From positions 60,609,182-60,673,181 of the forward strand of contig OZ035963.1 of the NCBI GenBank assembly GCA_964034945.1: DNA of 64,000 nt, in the 5' to 3' direction. The position numbers and the translations under genes are program-made. How positions within the stretch are numbered: the stretch's first letter is position 1; each line of letters begins with the position of its first letter. This DNA is from Chrysopilus asiliformis (lineage: Eukaryota > Arthropoda > Insecta > Diptera > Rhagionidae). The notes under the pieces are model-generated. The model made no database searches, had not been told where the DNA came from, and worked only from the letters and a program-made list of their open reading frames with translations. Below, piece by piece: positions 1 through 14,741 of the stretch.

Positions 1-165
1 CTCATCGCAAATATAGTGTGAATGTTCATTTTGTGAAGATGGCAGTTCACAAGCCTAACAAAAGACAGAGATTTTATTGATAAATTGCTCAGTTTTGTTG
101 GAAATTTTAAATCAGGGATGATCAAATCATGGTTTGCTAACATTTTTAGTTACGCCACTGCAACA

Positions 166-400
166 GGGCACCAATCATGTATTCCGACGCGTCTCTGTCT
201 TTCGACTTCGCCGCAGTTTTTAACTCTTGACTTCGCCATATCTGCAGCTTGAAATTTCGAGGAATCGTCACTATGAATCGAAGCGTGATTCTGAGTGTCA
301 CTCCAGGAAATTTGAAGCTGCTGATATGGCGAAGTCAAGAGTTAAAAGCTGCGTCGAAGTCGAAAGATAGAGACGCGTCGGAATACATGATTGCTGCCCA
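166..400. mobile_element. Foldback element (long imperfect inverted repeat)
   Basis: Arms of about 94 bp (166-259 and 306-400) pair with few mismatches, around a 46-bp loop. Matching landmarks are the outer CAATCATGTATTCCGACGCG, paired with CGCGTCGGAATACATGATTG. Two short open frames across it are by-products. No target duplication could be fixed. Confidence 0.75.
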
Positions 401-740
401 GGACTTTTTAGGTCATGTCATTGAACATTGGTGACGCCCCTGTTGAGCACCCCTGATTCAAAAATTCATCATCCATACCTGTTTCTTCCATTTTGGGACA
501 TATTTCACCCTACCTCCGCCATCCACAAAACTTGTCAAAGTCCCCGCAATAAAAATCGCACAGAATGCGACGTTAACTGTATTCATGACTCTAAAAAAAA
601 ATAAAACAAATTGAAAAGTATTTTTTATCGATGAAAAATCGTGAAATTAATAACTTGCTCCCCTCTGGCCCCGTCGCCTGCTATCTCCCAAACCTCGGAA
701 GGAATATTGATAAGATTTTCACTATTCACTGGAACATCGC

Positions 741-1008
741 TTAACACGTTGGCTACCATGTGAGTCACCGGTGTACACACACTATTGTCATTACCGTCAG
801 TTTCTCAAGTTCCATGGTTGAGTGCAGTCGCTCGTGCGGTACGAAGGGGGTTTTTTTTGTCCGTTATATTTTATTCGATTCGTTCGTTTTTGTCTGTATT
901 GATCTTGTGTTCACTGGTGACTCACAAAGTACAGAAATGATTTTGCGTTTTTTCCCAGTGTATACTAGCGGAGTAAGTGTTTTTTTTGGCTGGTAGCCAA
1001 CGTGTTAA
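741..1008. mobile_element. MITE bounded by TTAA, piggyBac-like, family A copy 1
   Basis: Ends are TTAA-CACGTTGGCTACCA and TGGTAGCCAACGTG-TTAA, a perfect 14-bp terminal inverted repeat. An inner inverted repeat lies at 754-767 (GTGAGTCACCGGTG) and near 912-925 with one mismatch. A TTAA target and a secondary inner repeat are both piggyBac traits. A deleted relative lies at 59041-59129. No transposase frame. Confidence 0.82.
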
Positions 1009-3243
1009 ACAATCTTCTCTCTCGCCCACTAGAATCTACCCCACCTCATCCGGCGAAACACCACCCCTGGTGTTTCATGAACCGCTGGAGGAATTTCGAT
1101 CGGGTTTTCACCATGAAATCGGCTGTGGCTTAAACCAATTTCCTATCCAACAAAATCCACCTTCCCCATTCCTTACAAACAAACCCTTTCCCGACCTCCT
1201 GAGTCGGAGAAGAGATTTTTCTTACAAGTCCATAGATTGGCTTTTGTCAAGTTCGAAAACTAATGAAGATGAAGAGGCCAAAGGCAGAGAAGGTTGAGTT
1301 TGTGTGAAGACCTGAATTTAAAATTATCCCAGAAATCACATGGCACGGGGAGAAAAAAATACGGCACTAAAAAAAATTTTGAAATTTTTTTAATTTTTCA
1401 GGTTTAACTTTGATTTTTCCCGGATTACGCAATGTCTAAAAAAAGGAGAAAAAGGTCCATCTTGAACCAGCAATCATTGATGAATTATTAACGTAAGTAA
1501 AGCAAACGAAGCATGAGTTTGGAAAATAACGATTTTGATGTAATCAATTTTGTATATCAGAAGTGATTACATTCGCCGTTAAAAGCTTTATTCATAAAAA
1601 TCGGGTTATTTCCACGCGTCTTACCCCAAATTTTATTCAATAACACTTTGAGTCAATATGAGTCCCTTCAGGATTACCGACTGACCAATCTCATACGTGT
1701 AACATCACTTAAATATGTATATATGGGGCAGAAAATTCCATATCTTGATGTTTATAATAAAATTTATTCGCTCAAAGGTTAAAAGGCATCCATCATCTTA
1801 ATATGGGCAGGTTATTTGGAGAATCGTTTCGCATGATGGCATATAAATTCCTATCGATCCCCATACACAAATTAATAACAAAAGGGCCTTTGGCCAGAAT
1901 AAACTACCCTCCTCGAGTATGTGTACATAAAACGACACCAACAACGGTTCGCATGTCGATTGCATTTGGGTCAATTATTCCTGGCGAACTCCTGTTGTTG
2001 CTCAATTATTTATAAGCTCTTTGCTATAAATATTTTTCACATACTTACATGCAATAATTATTTTGCGACCTATTCAACCACAATATTTGCGTGTAGTTTT
2101 TTCGTAATCGTCCGTGCAAAATTACTATAGGCTAGTCTGCCATCGACTAAAAATAATTTCCCTCTGGTTGTGAAAAAATTGTGAATGCTCCAAATCTAGT
2201 TGTGTGTAAGATACGTAAATTTATTCTGATTTGAAGAAATAAATCAAAACAGAAGTCTGATACTTTTGATTTCTAATGAGCGATTGTTTTGGGACATGTT
2301 TTTGATTATTTTTGGATATTGAACTATTTAAAAATTGCGTTAAATTTAGCCCTATTTTAGACATGATAAACAAGCTATCAATTTTCGGTAGATATTTTGC
2401 CTAACCAAATAAATCTGAATAAAATAAACAGCGCCGCAGGCGAAAGTCTAACAAAATGCACTGCAAGTAGAAAAGTGGAGAAAATTTGGGGTGTGAACGT
2501 CAAATACATGCTTTCATTGAAAACTTTTGCAAAAAAATAGTGATTTTTTGCTTTGTCCTTTTCGACGTCTTGGTTAGGAACACAGAACTGACAATAATTG
2601 GCTAAACGGATAGCTTTATAAATGCACCCCATCAATGTCCTAACGAAAGGAGCACACGCGGGAGGGGCTTGAAGTTTTATGAGTCCATTAAGATTTGTCT
2701 TCTAAAAATGTCTCCTAATTCTCGGTCTTCTAAAAATAACTTTAAATTTTTGGGTGATGAACGAAGTTTTAACAAGGGTGCGTGATGCGGTCAGAAAAGG
2801 ATTTAGATAACGCAGGGAAAATTTGATGCCTCGCATGACAATTTAAGACTCTAATGGCGAGTTTCACGTAAATTTTAACGACCTCTAAATCGAGACAACC
2901 GGTGAATATCAAGCCTGCTAACTCGATTTGGTGGCCACTACAAGTCTCGTAAAATCCGCCCTTAGTTGTCCAACGGTTTTCGGCTCTACTCTGACCCAAG
3001 GCCGTAAAAAAATGTATGCCTATCTTCTAATAAAACCACTAAATTATATTTGAAAAAGAGAATACGCCGCAGTTGAATTCCTCAGAGTTCTGTACAGAAT
3101 TTTAAGCCGCTTACTAGCCGAATTCTGAAATTTTTAAACCCCTCTCTCTCTCCCTCTCCTTCCATTGCATCCGCGGAAAATATTTGTGCCACCACCTAAA
3201 AATTAACACCATTTTGTTAAAACTTTTTTCAACTACTGGAAGG

Positions 3244-3566
3244 TTAACCCTTTCGGTACATGTTTTTTTTATGGGTTTTAAAAATACTCTCTATACAAAT
3301 TAATGATGTTTAAGCTATTAGTATTCATTTAAAACAAAAAAAAAAAAAAAACAAAAAAAAAAACAAAAAAAAAACAAAAAAAAAATTTAATTTTTTCCAA
3401 ATACGTCCACTGTGGTCCAGCTTTTTACTCAAAAAATCAAAATTGGGTCAAAAATGCACTTAATGGTGCACTGAATGAGAATAGAGTGTTGAAAATAAAT
3501 AAATAATAAGACAATTCAAATTTTTTAGCATGATGTCATATGGCATCAAAATACCGAAAGGGTTAA
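3244..3566. mobile_element. MITE bounded by TTAA, piggyBac-like, family B
   Basis: TTAA-CCCTTTCGGTA at the left and TACCGAAAGGG-TTAA at the right. CCC-starting termini next to TTAA are the usual piggyBac form. The interior is AT-rich with A-runs separated by single C (3338-3385) and no coding potential. Confidence 0.8.
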
Positions 3567-5545
3567 GGGAAAGGTTAAATTCCAGAACCTTTTTCAGGCA
3601 TTCGATATTCGGCCTTTGGGCCATGTATCAACCCCCTCCCCTCGACACCAACTTTACCCTTCACACGTGTTTACGCCGATACGAATTTTTACAGATAATT
3701 CATGCAAATTTACAGACAATTTCTGTAAATTACGTCTCTTAAAAAACGACCAAATCAAATCTATTTACTGAAATTATGTCCCACAGAATATATATTATTA
3801 TGTTCCGCATATCACTTTTGGGACATACTCGTATAGTGATTTTTCCAACTCACAAAAGTCGTTTCCTCCTTCTAAGAAAAAGTTCTAACGTGTCAATGGT
3901 AACCAATGTTTTGTTTTCTACGGCAAAAGAAAGCAAAAATACACTAAAACCAAAAAGGAAAATGCGAATATAATAAAACTTTTACTTTAGTCTCATCACA
4001 CATTTCGAAGAACTGAAACTGTTTTTATAGCAAGTAGGTACTCCAGAAGCCAAAAAAAAGTGCGTGTGTTTTTTTGGTCTTGGTTTATTCAAAGCGATCA
4101 CATAAAAGCGTTCCTAGTGTCGCTTCTATAAAAGCAGCTAAAGTAAAACAAAAGGAGAAGAAAATAAAGAAATAAGAAAAAAAAACAAAACAAAATGACA
4201 AAAACAACATCCACATATCGCAAAAGAAATCAATTTCACCTGCCACTCTTCCGAATTGATTGGAGGCACGTAAACAAGACCCAAATTAGGTGGCACCGAA
4301 AAACCTATGGATGTTGTGCCACTTTCTAGGTCGTATATTCATTCGCGCCTTACGTATCAACACATAGCGAAATATGTGACTTTATCCCCGTAAATCCCTA
4401 AAAACATGTTACACTTTTTTTCCCCCGAAAATGTTTTCTGCTTTTCCTAATTGAAATCCAGACGATGGTGGATTCTATTACGGTCTTACCTTTTGTCGGT
4501 TGCGGGAATGTCGTTACAGGTCAGATTTTTAAATTTAATTACAGTTGAAAAATTGGAAACAGAATTATACAAATTAATTTTTTTTAATTCTAGGTAAAGC
4601 ACACAAAACTTCTTAAAATATTTGAAAATTTGATCCTCTCCGATGCACACGATTGTTAAAACTAAATTCTTTGCCAGCCATCATCGGAGATGAACTTGAC
4701 TGAAGTTCAAGTTTTCTTAACCGCAGTGGAAGTGAATTGATGTCGGAAGGAAGGGAGAACCACCACGAAAAAAAAAATAATAATCGTGCGAACTTTGTCA
4801 GTGGATCATCTTCTTTACACATACGGTTTTTCACTGCCGATCAACCGCATAAGAGACTTGCCTAGAGCTGAGAGTAGGTCAATAGACCGATTTGATGACT
4901 CTCTACTACCGTACCGTAACATACTGTATCACATGTGGTCTGTAGAATTTTGTGAACAACATAACATTCATTCTAATTATAGCATATTATTATTAACAAA
5001 CTACTGGATTTTTTTGTTGTTTATTTTTCTCCATTGTTGCCCATGATAATGAAGATTTACTTCTTCTCGGTCAAACAGCTATGCTGATAATTACTGTTAT
5101 TTCACATAATTCGCTAGAGTTCAAGTACCTTTCCGCTGCACAAAACACAAGTTTTACTATGCATTTACATATTGAAATATACAGACGATCTCTCTGTGAA
5201 GATAATGAGCTCAACTGATTTTTTTTTGTTGCTGTTTAGTTGGAAATATATGCTAGAATATTAATACCATTTGATAAATCACAAACTTTACGAGGTCTTA
5301 ATTTCGAATACATTTTAAAAGTGAAAGATTTTCTTGGAGATTTTTTTCACTTTTTTATTTTAGTAATATTGCTCCACTTAGAACAAAACGATACTCTTTG
5401 GGTTGATTAATTTTCTACAATTTGAATTTAGTACCAATTTATTATTTTATATATTTAACATCGTATCTAAAGATCATGTATTTTTTCTATCATTTTTCAT
5501 GTATGTATGTATAATGTGAAAATAATAGAGGTAAAAATGTCTACC

Positions 5546-5817
5546 CACTCAGAAAAATGTCCAGGTCAACTTTTTGTCAGGTTAACTCTGACCTTACAGA
5601 GGTGTCTGTAAGCCAGCTAGCGGTCAGAGTTAACCTATCTAAGGTCAACTAGTGCATCTCCCAATGCCCTACTTCACCTGCTGGTGGCTTAATTTCAGAA
5701 TTTCTCCGACCACAGGTCAACTCAGTTTTACTTGCCTACATGCAGGCGAACGCGCGCCTGCCCGAGGCCAATTACGCCGTATGTAGGTCGTCGAGTTAGC
5801 CTCCATTTTTCTGAGTG
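5546..5817. mobile_element. MITE with CACTCAGAAAAATG termini
   Basis: A perfect 14-bp terminal inverted repeat, CACTCAGAAAAATG / CATTTTTCTGAGTG. A perfect 15-bp inner palindrome (AGGTTAACTCTGACC at 5579-5593, its complement at 5622-5636) sits near the left end. More GC-rich than the flanks. The superfamily is not assigned because no clear target duplication is visible. Confidence 0.75.
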
Positions 5818-6821
5818 CACAAGGCAAAATTTAAAATAAATGGTTTTTTTAAGAAAATTAAACGTCGTATATCAAATTTTCGTGGTCATATATCAAGACC
5901 GGGTACAAAATACTGAGTATCCAGTTAGATTTATGATTTTAAATTATTTTATGGTTTTAAAATTGTATGTTGGTTCCGCGCTTTATTACGACCTGTATAA
6001 GAGTGAAAACCGCATTAAAATATTTTCAGATTATCACGAGCTAGCAGGAGAGGGGTTTCATAGACTGAAAAGGACTAAATTTTAGTTTAAGGCCTTGATA
6101 AGACATGAATAGCGATTTTTTCATAACCTGGCACTAAAACGGTACTTATACATATATTTTATCCAAGCATTTTTGACCAAGATATCAAAGAAACTCTGGC
6201 AAAACGGCACATTTCAATGGCGGGCCATAGAAAATCGCAATTTATGCCTAATCGAAACAAGATTTAATGGGTGAAAATTTTCCTTGGTGATGGTCTTATC
6301 TAGCAGTAAAAACCAAAGCACTCCCTTTAGAGTTTAAAAAAGTAGCAAGAGATAGGATCCACATAAAAGGTTTATAATTGATTTTTGTGGGTCAAATTTT
6401 GTTTTTCGGGAACGACTGATCTAGCTATTTACAATTGTTTCAACGGCTCATGAGATAGCGGGGGGAGGAGGTAAGAAGCGAGGGGAACATAAGATTATCG
6501 GAAAGTGTAAAATATGTCCCTTATTGCTAAGAGCATAAAAGTAAAAACCGCTTCTCGAAGAGACTATTAATTTATCTTAACAATTTTTTTATTTTAAAAA
6601 TATAACGCGAAAGAGCCTCCTGAACTTTTATACCAATTCGTAGTCCAAAACATCCCTAAAATTGAATGCAAGTCATTTTTGGGATTCTCGAGTTATCAGT
6701 GACCAGACAGACCGAAATAATTCCATTTCTTTCTTCTTTTTCGACTTACAACAACGATTAACATCAAATTCGTGTTTCAGAGAAAAGATTGCCACTAAAA
6801 AACACCTTAAGAAAATAATTA

Positions 6822-6827
6822 TTTATT
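6822..6827 (-). terminator. Poly(A) signal of Tgs1
   Basis: AATAAA on the minus strand, about 70 bp after the Tgs1 stop codon, which is a normal distance for a short 3' UTR. The surrounding sequence is AT-rich. Confidence 0.55.
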
Positions 6828-6896
6828 CAAATAAAATTCGCACATTTCAATCACTTAAACTAAACATATTTTTCTCATGTAAATACTAAACATTTC

Positions 6897-9575
<2,679 letters not shown>

Positions 9576-9831
9576 AATACTGCATCAAAATAAATTTAAT
9601 CGGCAAAAATTCCCTACGTTTTAATTCCCCAAACACTGAAACGTCACCTTGTTAGCATCCCTTTGAACGCACCCAAAGCTGTTTTGATAGCCAGACACCA
9701 GAATCGCACTTATTCAAGCGGCAAATTTTTGAAAAAGATCCAAATTTTCCTTTCAAATTCGCAATTTTTTTTAAAGTGAGATATTCAAAGAATATTACTA
9801 ATAAAACCAATAATTTCCAAACAATAAAAAC

Positions 9832-9837
9832 TTTATT
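9832..9837 (-). terminator. Poly(A) signal of the TAF1C-like gene
   Basis: AATAAA on the minus strand only two bases past the TAG stop, so the 3' UTR must be very short. The next gene on this strand (Tgs1) starts 265 bp further on. Confidence 0.45.
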
Positions 9838-9839
9838 TT

Positions 9840-12015
9840 CTAAAACCCCTTAACATGTTTCTTCCTTGTTGAAGTTTTTCGTTTTTCCGACGGTTTTGGT
9901 GTTTGTAAGTTCAAAATCGTCTCCATCTCGACAGATTCATTCAAATTTGTGATATTTTCCTCAACAAAAGTAGCTTCAAATACATTTCGTGGCATAGAAA
10001 CCATAGCGGGCTCATCCAAACTATTAGAAGAATGTGTTAGCCAATTGGATACCAATTCAACGCCGGTCAACTTCGAATTTTGGCAAACCAAATTAGTATC
10101 GACATTAGTTTTCTCTTCTTCAACGTCCCAAATAGCCAGCATATCAGCTGCCAAGGCATCTTTGTAGGACTGAAGCGCCGAATATGATTTTTGCCACGCC
10201 GCTCTTCGTCGAGGCTGCTTTGGTTCATCGTCAGCTTCGGTGGGTTCCTCCTGGTTTAGCTTTTTGCATCGAAAGATTTTATTTAGTCCTTTTAGATCAC
10301 CAATAGCTGTTAAATATAACGGATCTCCGACATTTTTCTGCTGTTCTAAAATCTTATTACAAGCAGTTTCCCATTTCGAGTGCAAATTTTTGTTGAGCAT
10401 GACTTCCTTTTCCTCTTCTACCAAATGCTGTGCGAAAATGTCACCCATGCTGTTTGCCGTTAAAATGGTTTTTCTTTTACCATGAACGAAAATTTTCGAA
10501 CCCGTTTGGCAGCTTTTTAAGCGGTTGTTCCAATTTGTACGAGGATTCAGGCAGAAACTTCGCTTTTGTACCTCCGAATGCGACTCGGTTGCGTTTGGTG
10601 GCATATAAGGCATAGATTTTGAGAAAAATCGACTCTCGCCTTCATTTATTTTCTGTTTATTCTGAATTATCACAGTATCACCCGGTCGAGAGCTCGATAG
10701 GAGCACATATTCTTGGTCATCCTCCTTTAAAGTGTCCAACATTAGAGGGGATGAATCCATAAAATGCGTCCATCGCTGCACAACGAATTTTTCCGATTCA
10801 GAAGCCTCTCCTAAATTACGAACATCCACGGAAAATAACTTGTGAGTCGTTCCAAAGTACAGCAAATTATCAAATTCACTCATAGCCATGCTTACGATGT
10901 CCTCGCAGAACTCGAATCCATTTCCAAATTTAAAGAAACTTTCATTGGTTGCCTCCTTTCGAGTGTCCAAAAAAGAAAATCCTTTAAAATCTGCAAAAAG
11001 GTAGACATTCCGATCGTAAAACATCGCACGATTCCAACCCCTATATTTTGCATGATCTGTATTACTGTGCAAAATCTGTATCGGTTCTTTACTGCCTTTT
11101 TTTAAATCCCAGAGCTTCACCGTTTGCCCCAAATCACTTGTTACAAATTGATGAAGTCGCGTACCCTCGGCAGAACTGATCAAAGGTACATTCTCACTTG
11201 TGATTGTGTATTCACACTTCAATTTATCTTTCCTATAGCGTAAAATTGATAGCGAGCTGCTTCTGCGGACGCTAATCGACAGACTTTTCACATTTTCTAA
11301 CGACCGAATTTCGAAAATCTCCTCCCCACCCTTTGGCTGAGGGTCATACAACGCGATAGTCTCTAGATTTGGGAACTTCGAGTCCGTGCTGAATGTTGAA
11401 AGGACTAAAAATAGTCAGTTCCTCAAAAGTTATTTGAAAAATCCCACAAAAAAAACAAATATTTTACCCAAATTCTGCAGATTAGACCCTTTGGCATGTG
11501 CGACAATTTCATTTTCAGGTTCTCCTATCACCGCCAAGTTCCCACCAGTATAACACCAGTCGTAACGCCCACTAAAATAAGGATTTGGGTTGCTGGCGAG
11601 CATTTCTGCATATTTTAGCACTAGGAATGGATAAATCGATTTCTTCGGGCCTTTCTTGTAATTCTTATTTTCTAAAACAATGATCAAATATCACATTAGA
11701 TGTTAGTTCCTTTTTTTTTGTTAACTCACTTTTGTTAGTTTTATAGCGACTCTGGTACTTGCCCAGTAGCATGTTGTAATCGTGATATTCCTTGACTCTC
11801 CGTTTGCAAATATCTAAAACTGGAGTTTCTTCATCAGCGGAAACATAAACTGGATATTGTAAAGAACACTTCCAGTCTGGTGTTCCGTAATCGTCGACTT
11901 CGCCAGGAAACAGGGAAGTATTAAATCCCGGCAGAACTTCGTGTGCCACATTTCCAAGAATGAATTTGTTGTAGTTAGAAGTTACAGACTTGGCAGAAAG
12001 AGATTTGTGTAACAT
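9840..12015 (-). CDS. WD40-like protein, candidate TAF1C-like RNA polymerase I initiation factor subunit
   Basis: Three coding exons on the minus strand: 12015-11730, 11671-11468 and 11404-9840. Phases join (carried bases A and G), giving 684 residues. The first ATG follows an in-frame TAA 54 nt upstream, which supports the start, although a CCCACAG acceptor-like site just before it could join an unseen exon. Visible features: RYDWCYTGGNLAVIG near residue 140, then beta-propeller-like strands with a VKLWDLKKG WD signature around 260-267 and FSFLDTRK and LFSVDVRN blade ends. The C-terminal third is charged and ends in a Lys/Arg-rich tail (EKRKTSTRKKHVKGF). The layout (unique N-terminus, degenerate propeller, basic tail) resembles TAF1C, the SL1/TIF-IB subunit for rRNA gene promoters. 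I assign it by overall resemblance, not a decisive motif; another divergent WD-repeat protein is possible. AATAAA overlaps the end of the gene (9832-9837). Confidence 0.6.
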
Positions 12016-14741
12016 CGGCTTTGTTTTTGAATACTCCTGTGGGAACTTGTAAAAAATAAATGTTTTTTATAACAAAATATATTCCACTTTTCCGACCACA
12101 CAATAACCAGCTGTCAAAAAAATCAAAACAAACAAAAGTGTTGTCATAGCAATGAAAAAAATTCTTCTTAGATAAAGAGCCTTGACTTGACTAGAGAACT
12201 TGTAACCTTAAGAGTAGAGTGCCCAAAAAAGGACGAATATTTGTATAAAATTTAAAATTTTAATTAAATTCTTTATTGCTTAGCAAAATAATAAATACAA
12301 TGTTTTACAATGAAGACTTTAAAAGCTCGATACGTAAACTACGCCATTGTTAAACCTTGATAATACTGAGGATTATTTATTTAGAAGAACAGATTGTGAT
12401 CTTGTACTGGAAAAATTATTATGCTTCCGTAAGATAAATTTAAAAAGCCTAGCGCCAGTTATAAAACTTGTGGATGCAAATAGCGGCTGAAGGGAGGGGG
12501 TTCTACATATTTAAGGATTTTTAATCTTGAAAAGCCTCAGTGAAATGAGTTGCTATCTGGTTTAGCCAAATGTTAAGCACAAAACCGTACAAAACAAAAG
12601 CTAATCTTAAAACGTTGAAGATTTTTTTTTTGTTTATGAACTTTTTATTGGCTTAAGAAATGTCTCAGTTTTCTGAGCACTCTTTAGACTAAAGAACTCA
12701 TCAGTAAATAAACTACATTACACATTTAGTCCGACAGAGAAGAGAGGCCAGGGGGGATTGGCAAGGTAACGCATTTCCTGGACAGATCATAGTTACTGAT
12801 GAGTGTAATTATTTAGCTAAGCCACGTTTTGTGAGTTTTGTGTCCGTATTGGCTTCAAATTTATGCACAGTAAGAATTTTTGAGGTTCTGTTTGTCTACC
12901 AGCTGTCATTCTTCTGTCTTTTAAGTACTGGTGGCCTATTATGGAATACGATCATAATCGAACAACAACAGGTTTAGTAGAAAACACTAACAACAACAGG
13001 CAAATCCCAATCGTTACGATTACGCTCGTATTCCATAATATACCCCCTGGACTGAGTGTGAAATCTAATTCTAATTAGTGGATAAATGCATATAAGGTTT
13101 AGACGTTGGAAAAAAATAATAAAAAAAAGTCCAAATAATAAAACAAATTCACTTGTTGTGTATATTGGTAAGCCAAGCCTTACTTTAATTGATTTTCAAT
13201 AAAATATTTTAGTTAATTATTCTATATGTACAAAGTCTCTTTATTTAACATTTTTTTTTTTCGTTACACTTCAAAAAACAATATTTCTATGCACAAGAAA
13301 GAAAGCTGCTGAGACCAAAAAACACGATAAATCATCAACTGACCCGAATTATGGCCGGTCCAGTTCAGTATTTATTTTTTTTTACCTTCAAACAATAATC
13401 TTATGATAAAAAGTACAAATTTTATGTTTGAATTCAGTTAAAAACGACATGATCGTCCATTTATTACTTCTTTACAACTATATATATGTATAGTGATGAT
13501 ATTTAAAAATTGTATTATGAAAAATAAAACGAAACAAAAATATATATATACGATATTGTGGTATGAACAGAAAAAAAAACTTTCCTCTTTATTATTATAC
13601 ACGATAAAAAAAAAATTAAACTAAAATCGGATATTCTACACTAGAAAAGAAATTAATAAAATGTAAAATCTAATAATTATAATGTGAAGTGTTTTGACGG
13701 GTTGTTTTGTTTAAACTCGAGTAACAAAAGTATGCAAAAAGTGGATGCCGCGATCAGAAAGTCAAGAATTTAAGACCCGACGTTCACTTTACAACTTCTC
13801 GTGCTACTCGGGAACGTTTCTTTTATTTAATTGAAGGAAAAATTTTCTTCGAATTAATTTAACCATTAAACGTGCGTTTTTTAATTGTTTTTTTTCTTTT
13901 TTTACATCGTCTTGATATTTATTTAAATTTACTGTATATTGCTGGAAATATTTTCTTCTTTTTTTTAACGAAATTAATGTTATTTATTTTCCTTAATTTT
14001 TATATAATAATATTTATATTTGTTTCTTTAATTCATTAAATTTTATTTATATTTATATATTCACAGTCTGATTAAAACATTTATCTTATCCACATAATAT
14101 ACTTTTTTTTTATTATAAATCGAACTAAAAGTTAACAGAAATGTAATGTGAGAATGAACCGAAATATTTAAAAAAAAATTACAAAAAATATCCTTCAAGA
14201 AATTAAATTTTTTTTTTAACATAAAATTGCTTTTTTTCTACATCACTTATGCCTACTCATCGAGGGCGGAAAGGAAACGCTATGTTAAAAGTACTTTTTT
14301 TTTAAAATAGCGTTTGTTATTAGTGTTGCCAGATGAGTAAAAGTTGCCCTCGTTTTAACTAAATTTGAAAAATAATCAATTTTCATCGCTAAATAATTTC
14401 ATCGCTTAATCATTACATTTTTCACTCTTTAAATCAATACTTTATAACTTGTTTATATAATAGTTTTTATAGTATAATTAAACGTTTGCGTGTTTCATTA
14501 AGTGTGTTTTCATTTTTCTTTAAAATTTGTTTGTTTAAACATTTTCACGGTAAAAAGAAAAACAGGATATTGATGTTACTATTTTGCGTTATTTTGTTTA
14601 ATTTCTATTAGTGTATATTTAATTTGAAGGTAAGAAGAAAACTTAATACTTAAAAATATAATTAAGAATGTTATTTAAATTTTTTTTTTGTTTTTAAAAG
14701 AAAATAATTCAAATATTAAATGGAGAACTGCTCTGAAAAAT
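12016..14741. other. Intergenic spacer and probable long AT-rich 3' UTR of Ube2q
   Basis: About 2.7 kb with no credible coding frame. The part from about 13200 to 14741 is extremely AT-rich, with several TTTATT (minus-strand AATAAA) sites such as near 13231-13260, as expected for an extended 3' UTR of the minus-strand Ube2q gene. The transcript end is inferred. A small palindromic element lies at 12937-13040. Confidence 0.45.
12937..13040. mobile_element. Small palindromic MITE
   Basis: TATTATGGAATACGA at the left matches TCGTATTCCATAATA at the right over 15 bp, and the similarity continues inward (ATAATCG / CGATTAC). About 104 bp; contains a short AACAACAACAGG direct repeat. Confidence 0.65.

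Larger units (their letters stand above)
1..6896. other. Intergenic, repeat-rich, no supported gene
   Basis: No reading frame here has a recognisable domain. The stretch holds the inverted-repeat elements listed separately (166-400, 741-1008, 3244-3566, 5546-5817), A-rich runs near 3338-3385, and AT-rich filler. Around 5990-6085 lies one copy of a dispersed repeat that also occurs near 46130-46225 and 51360-51430. Confidence 0.6.
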
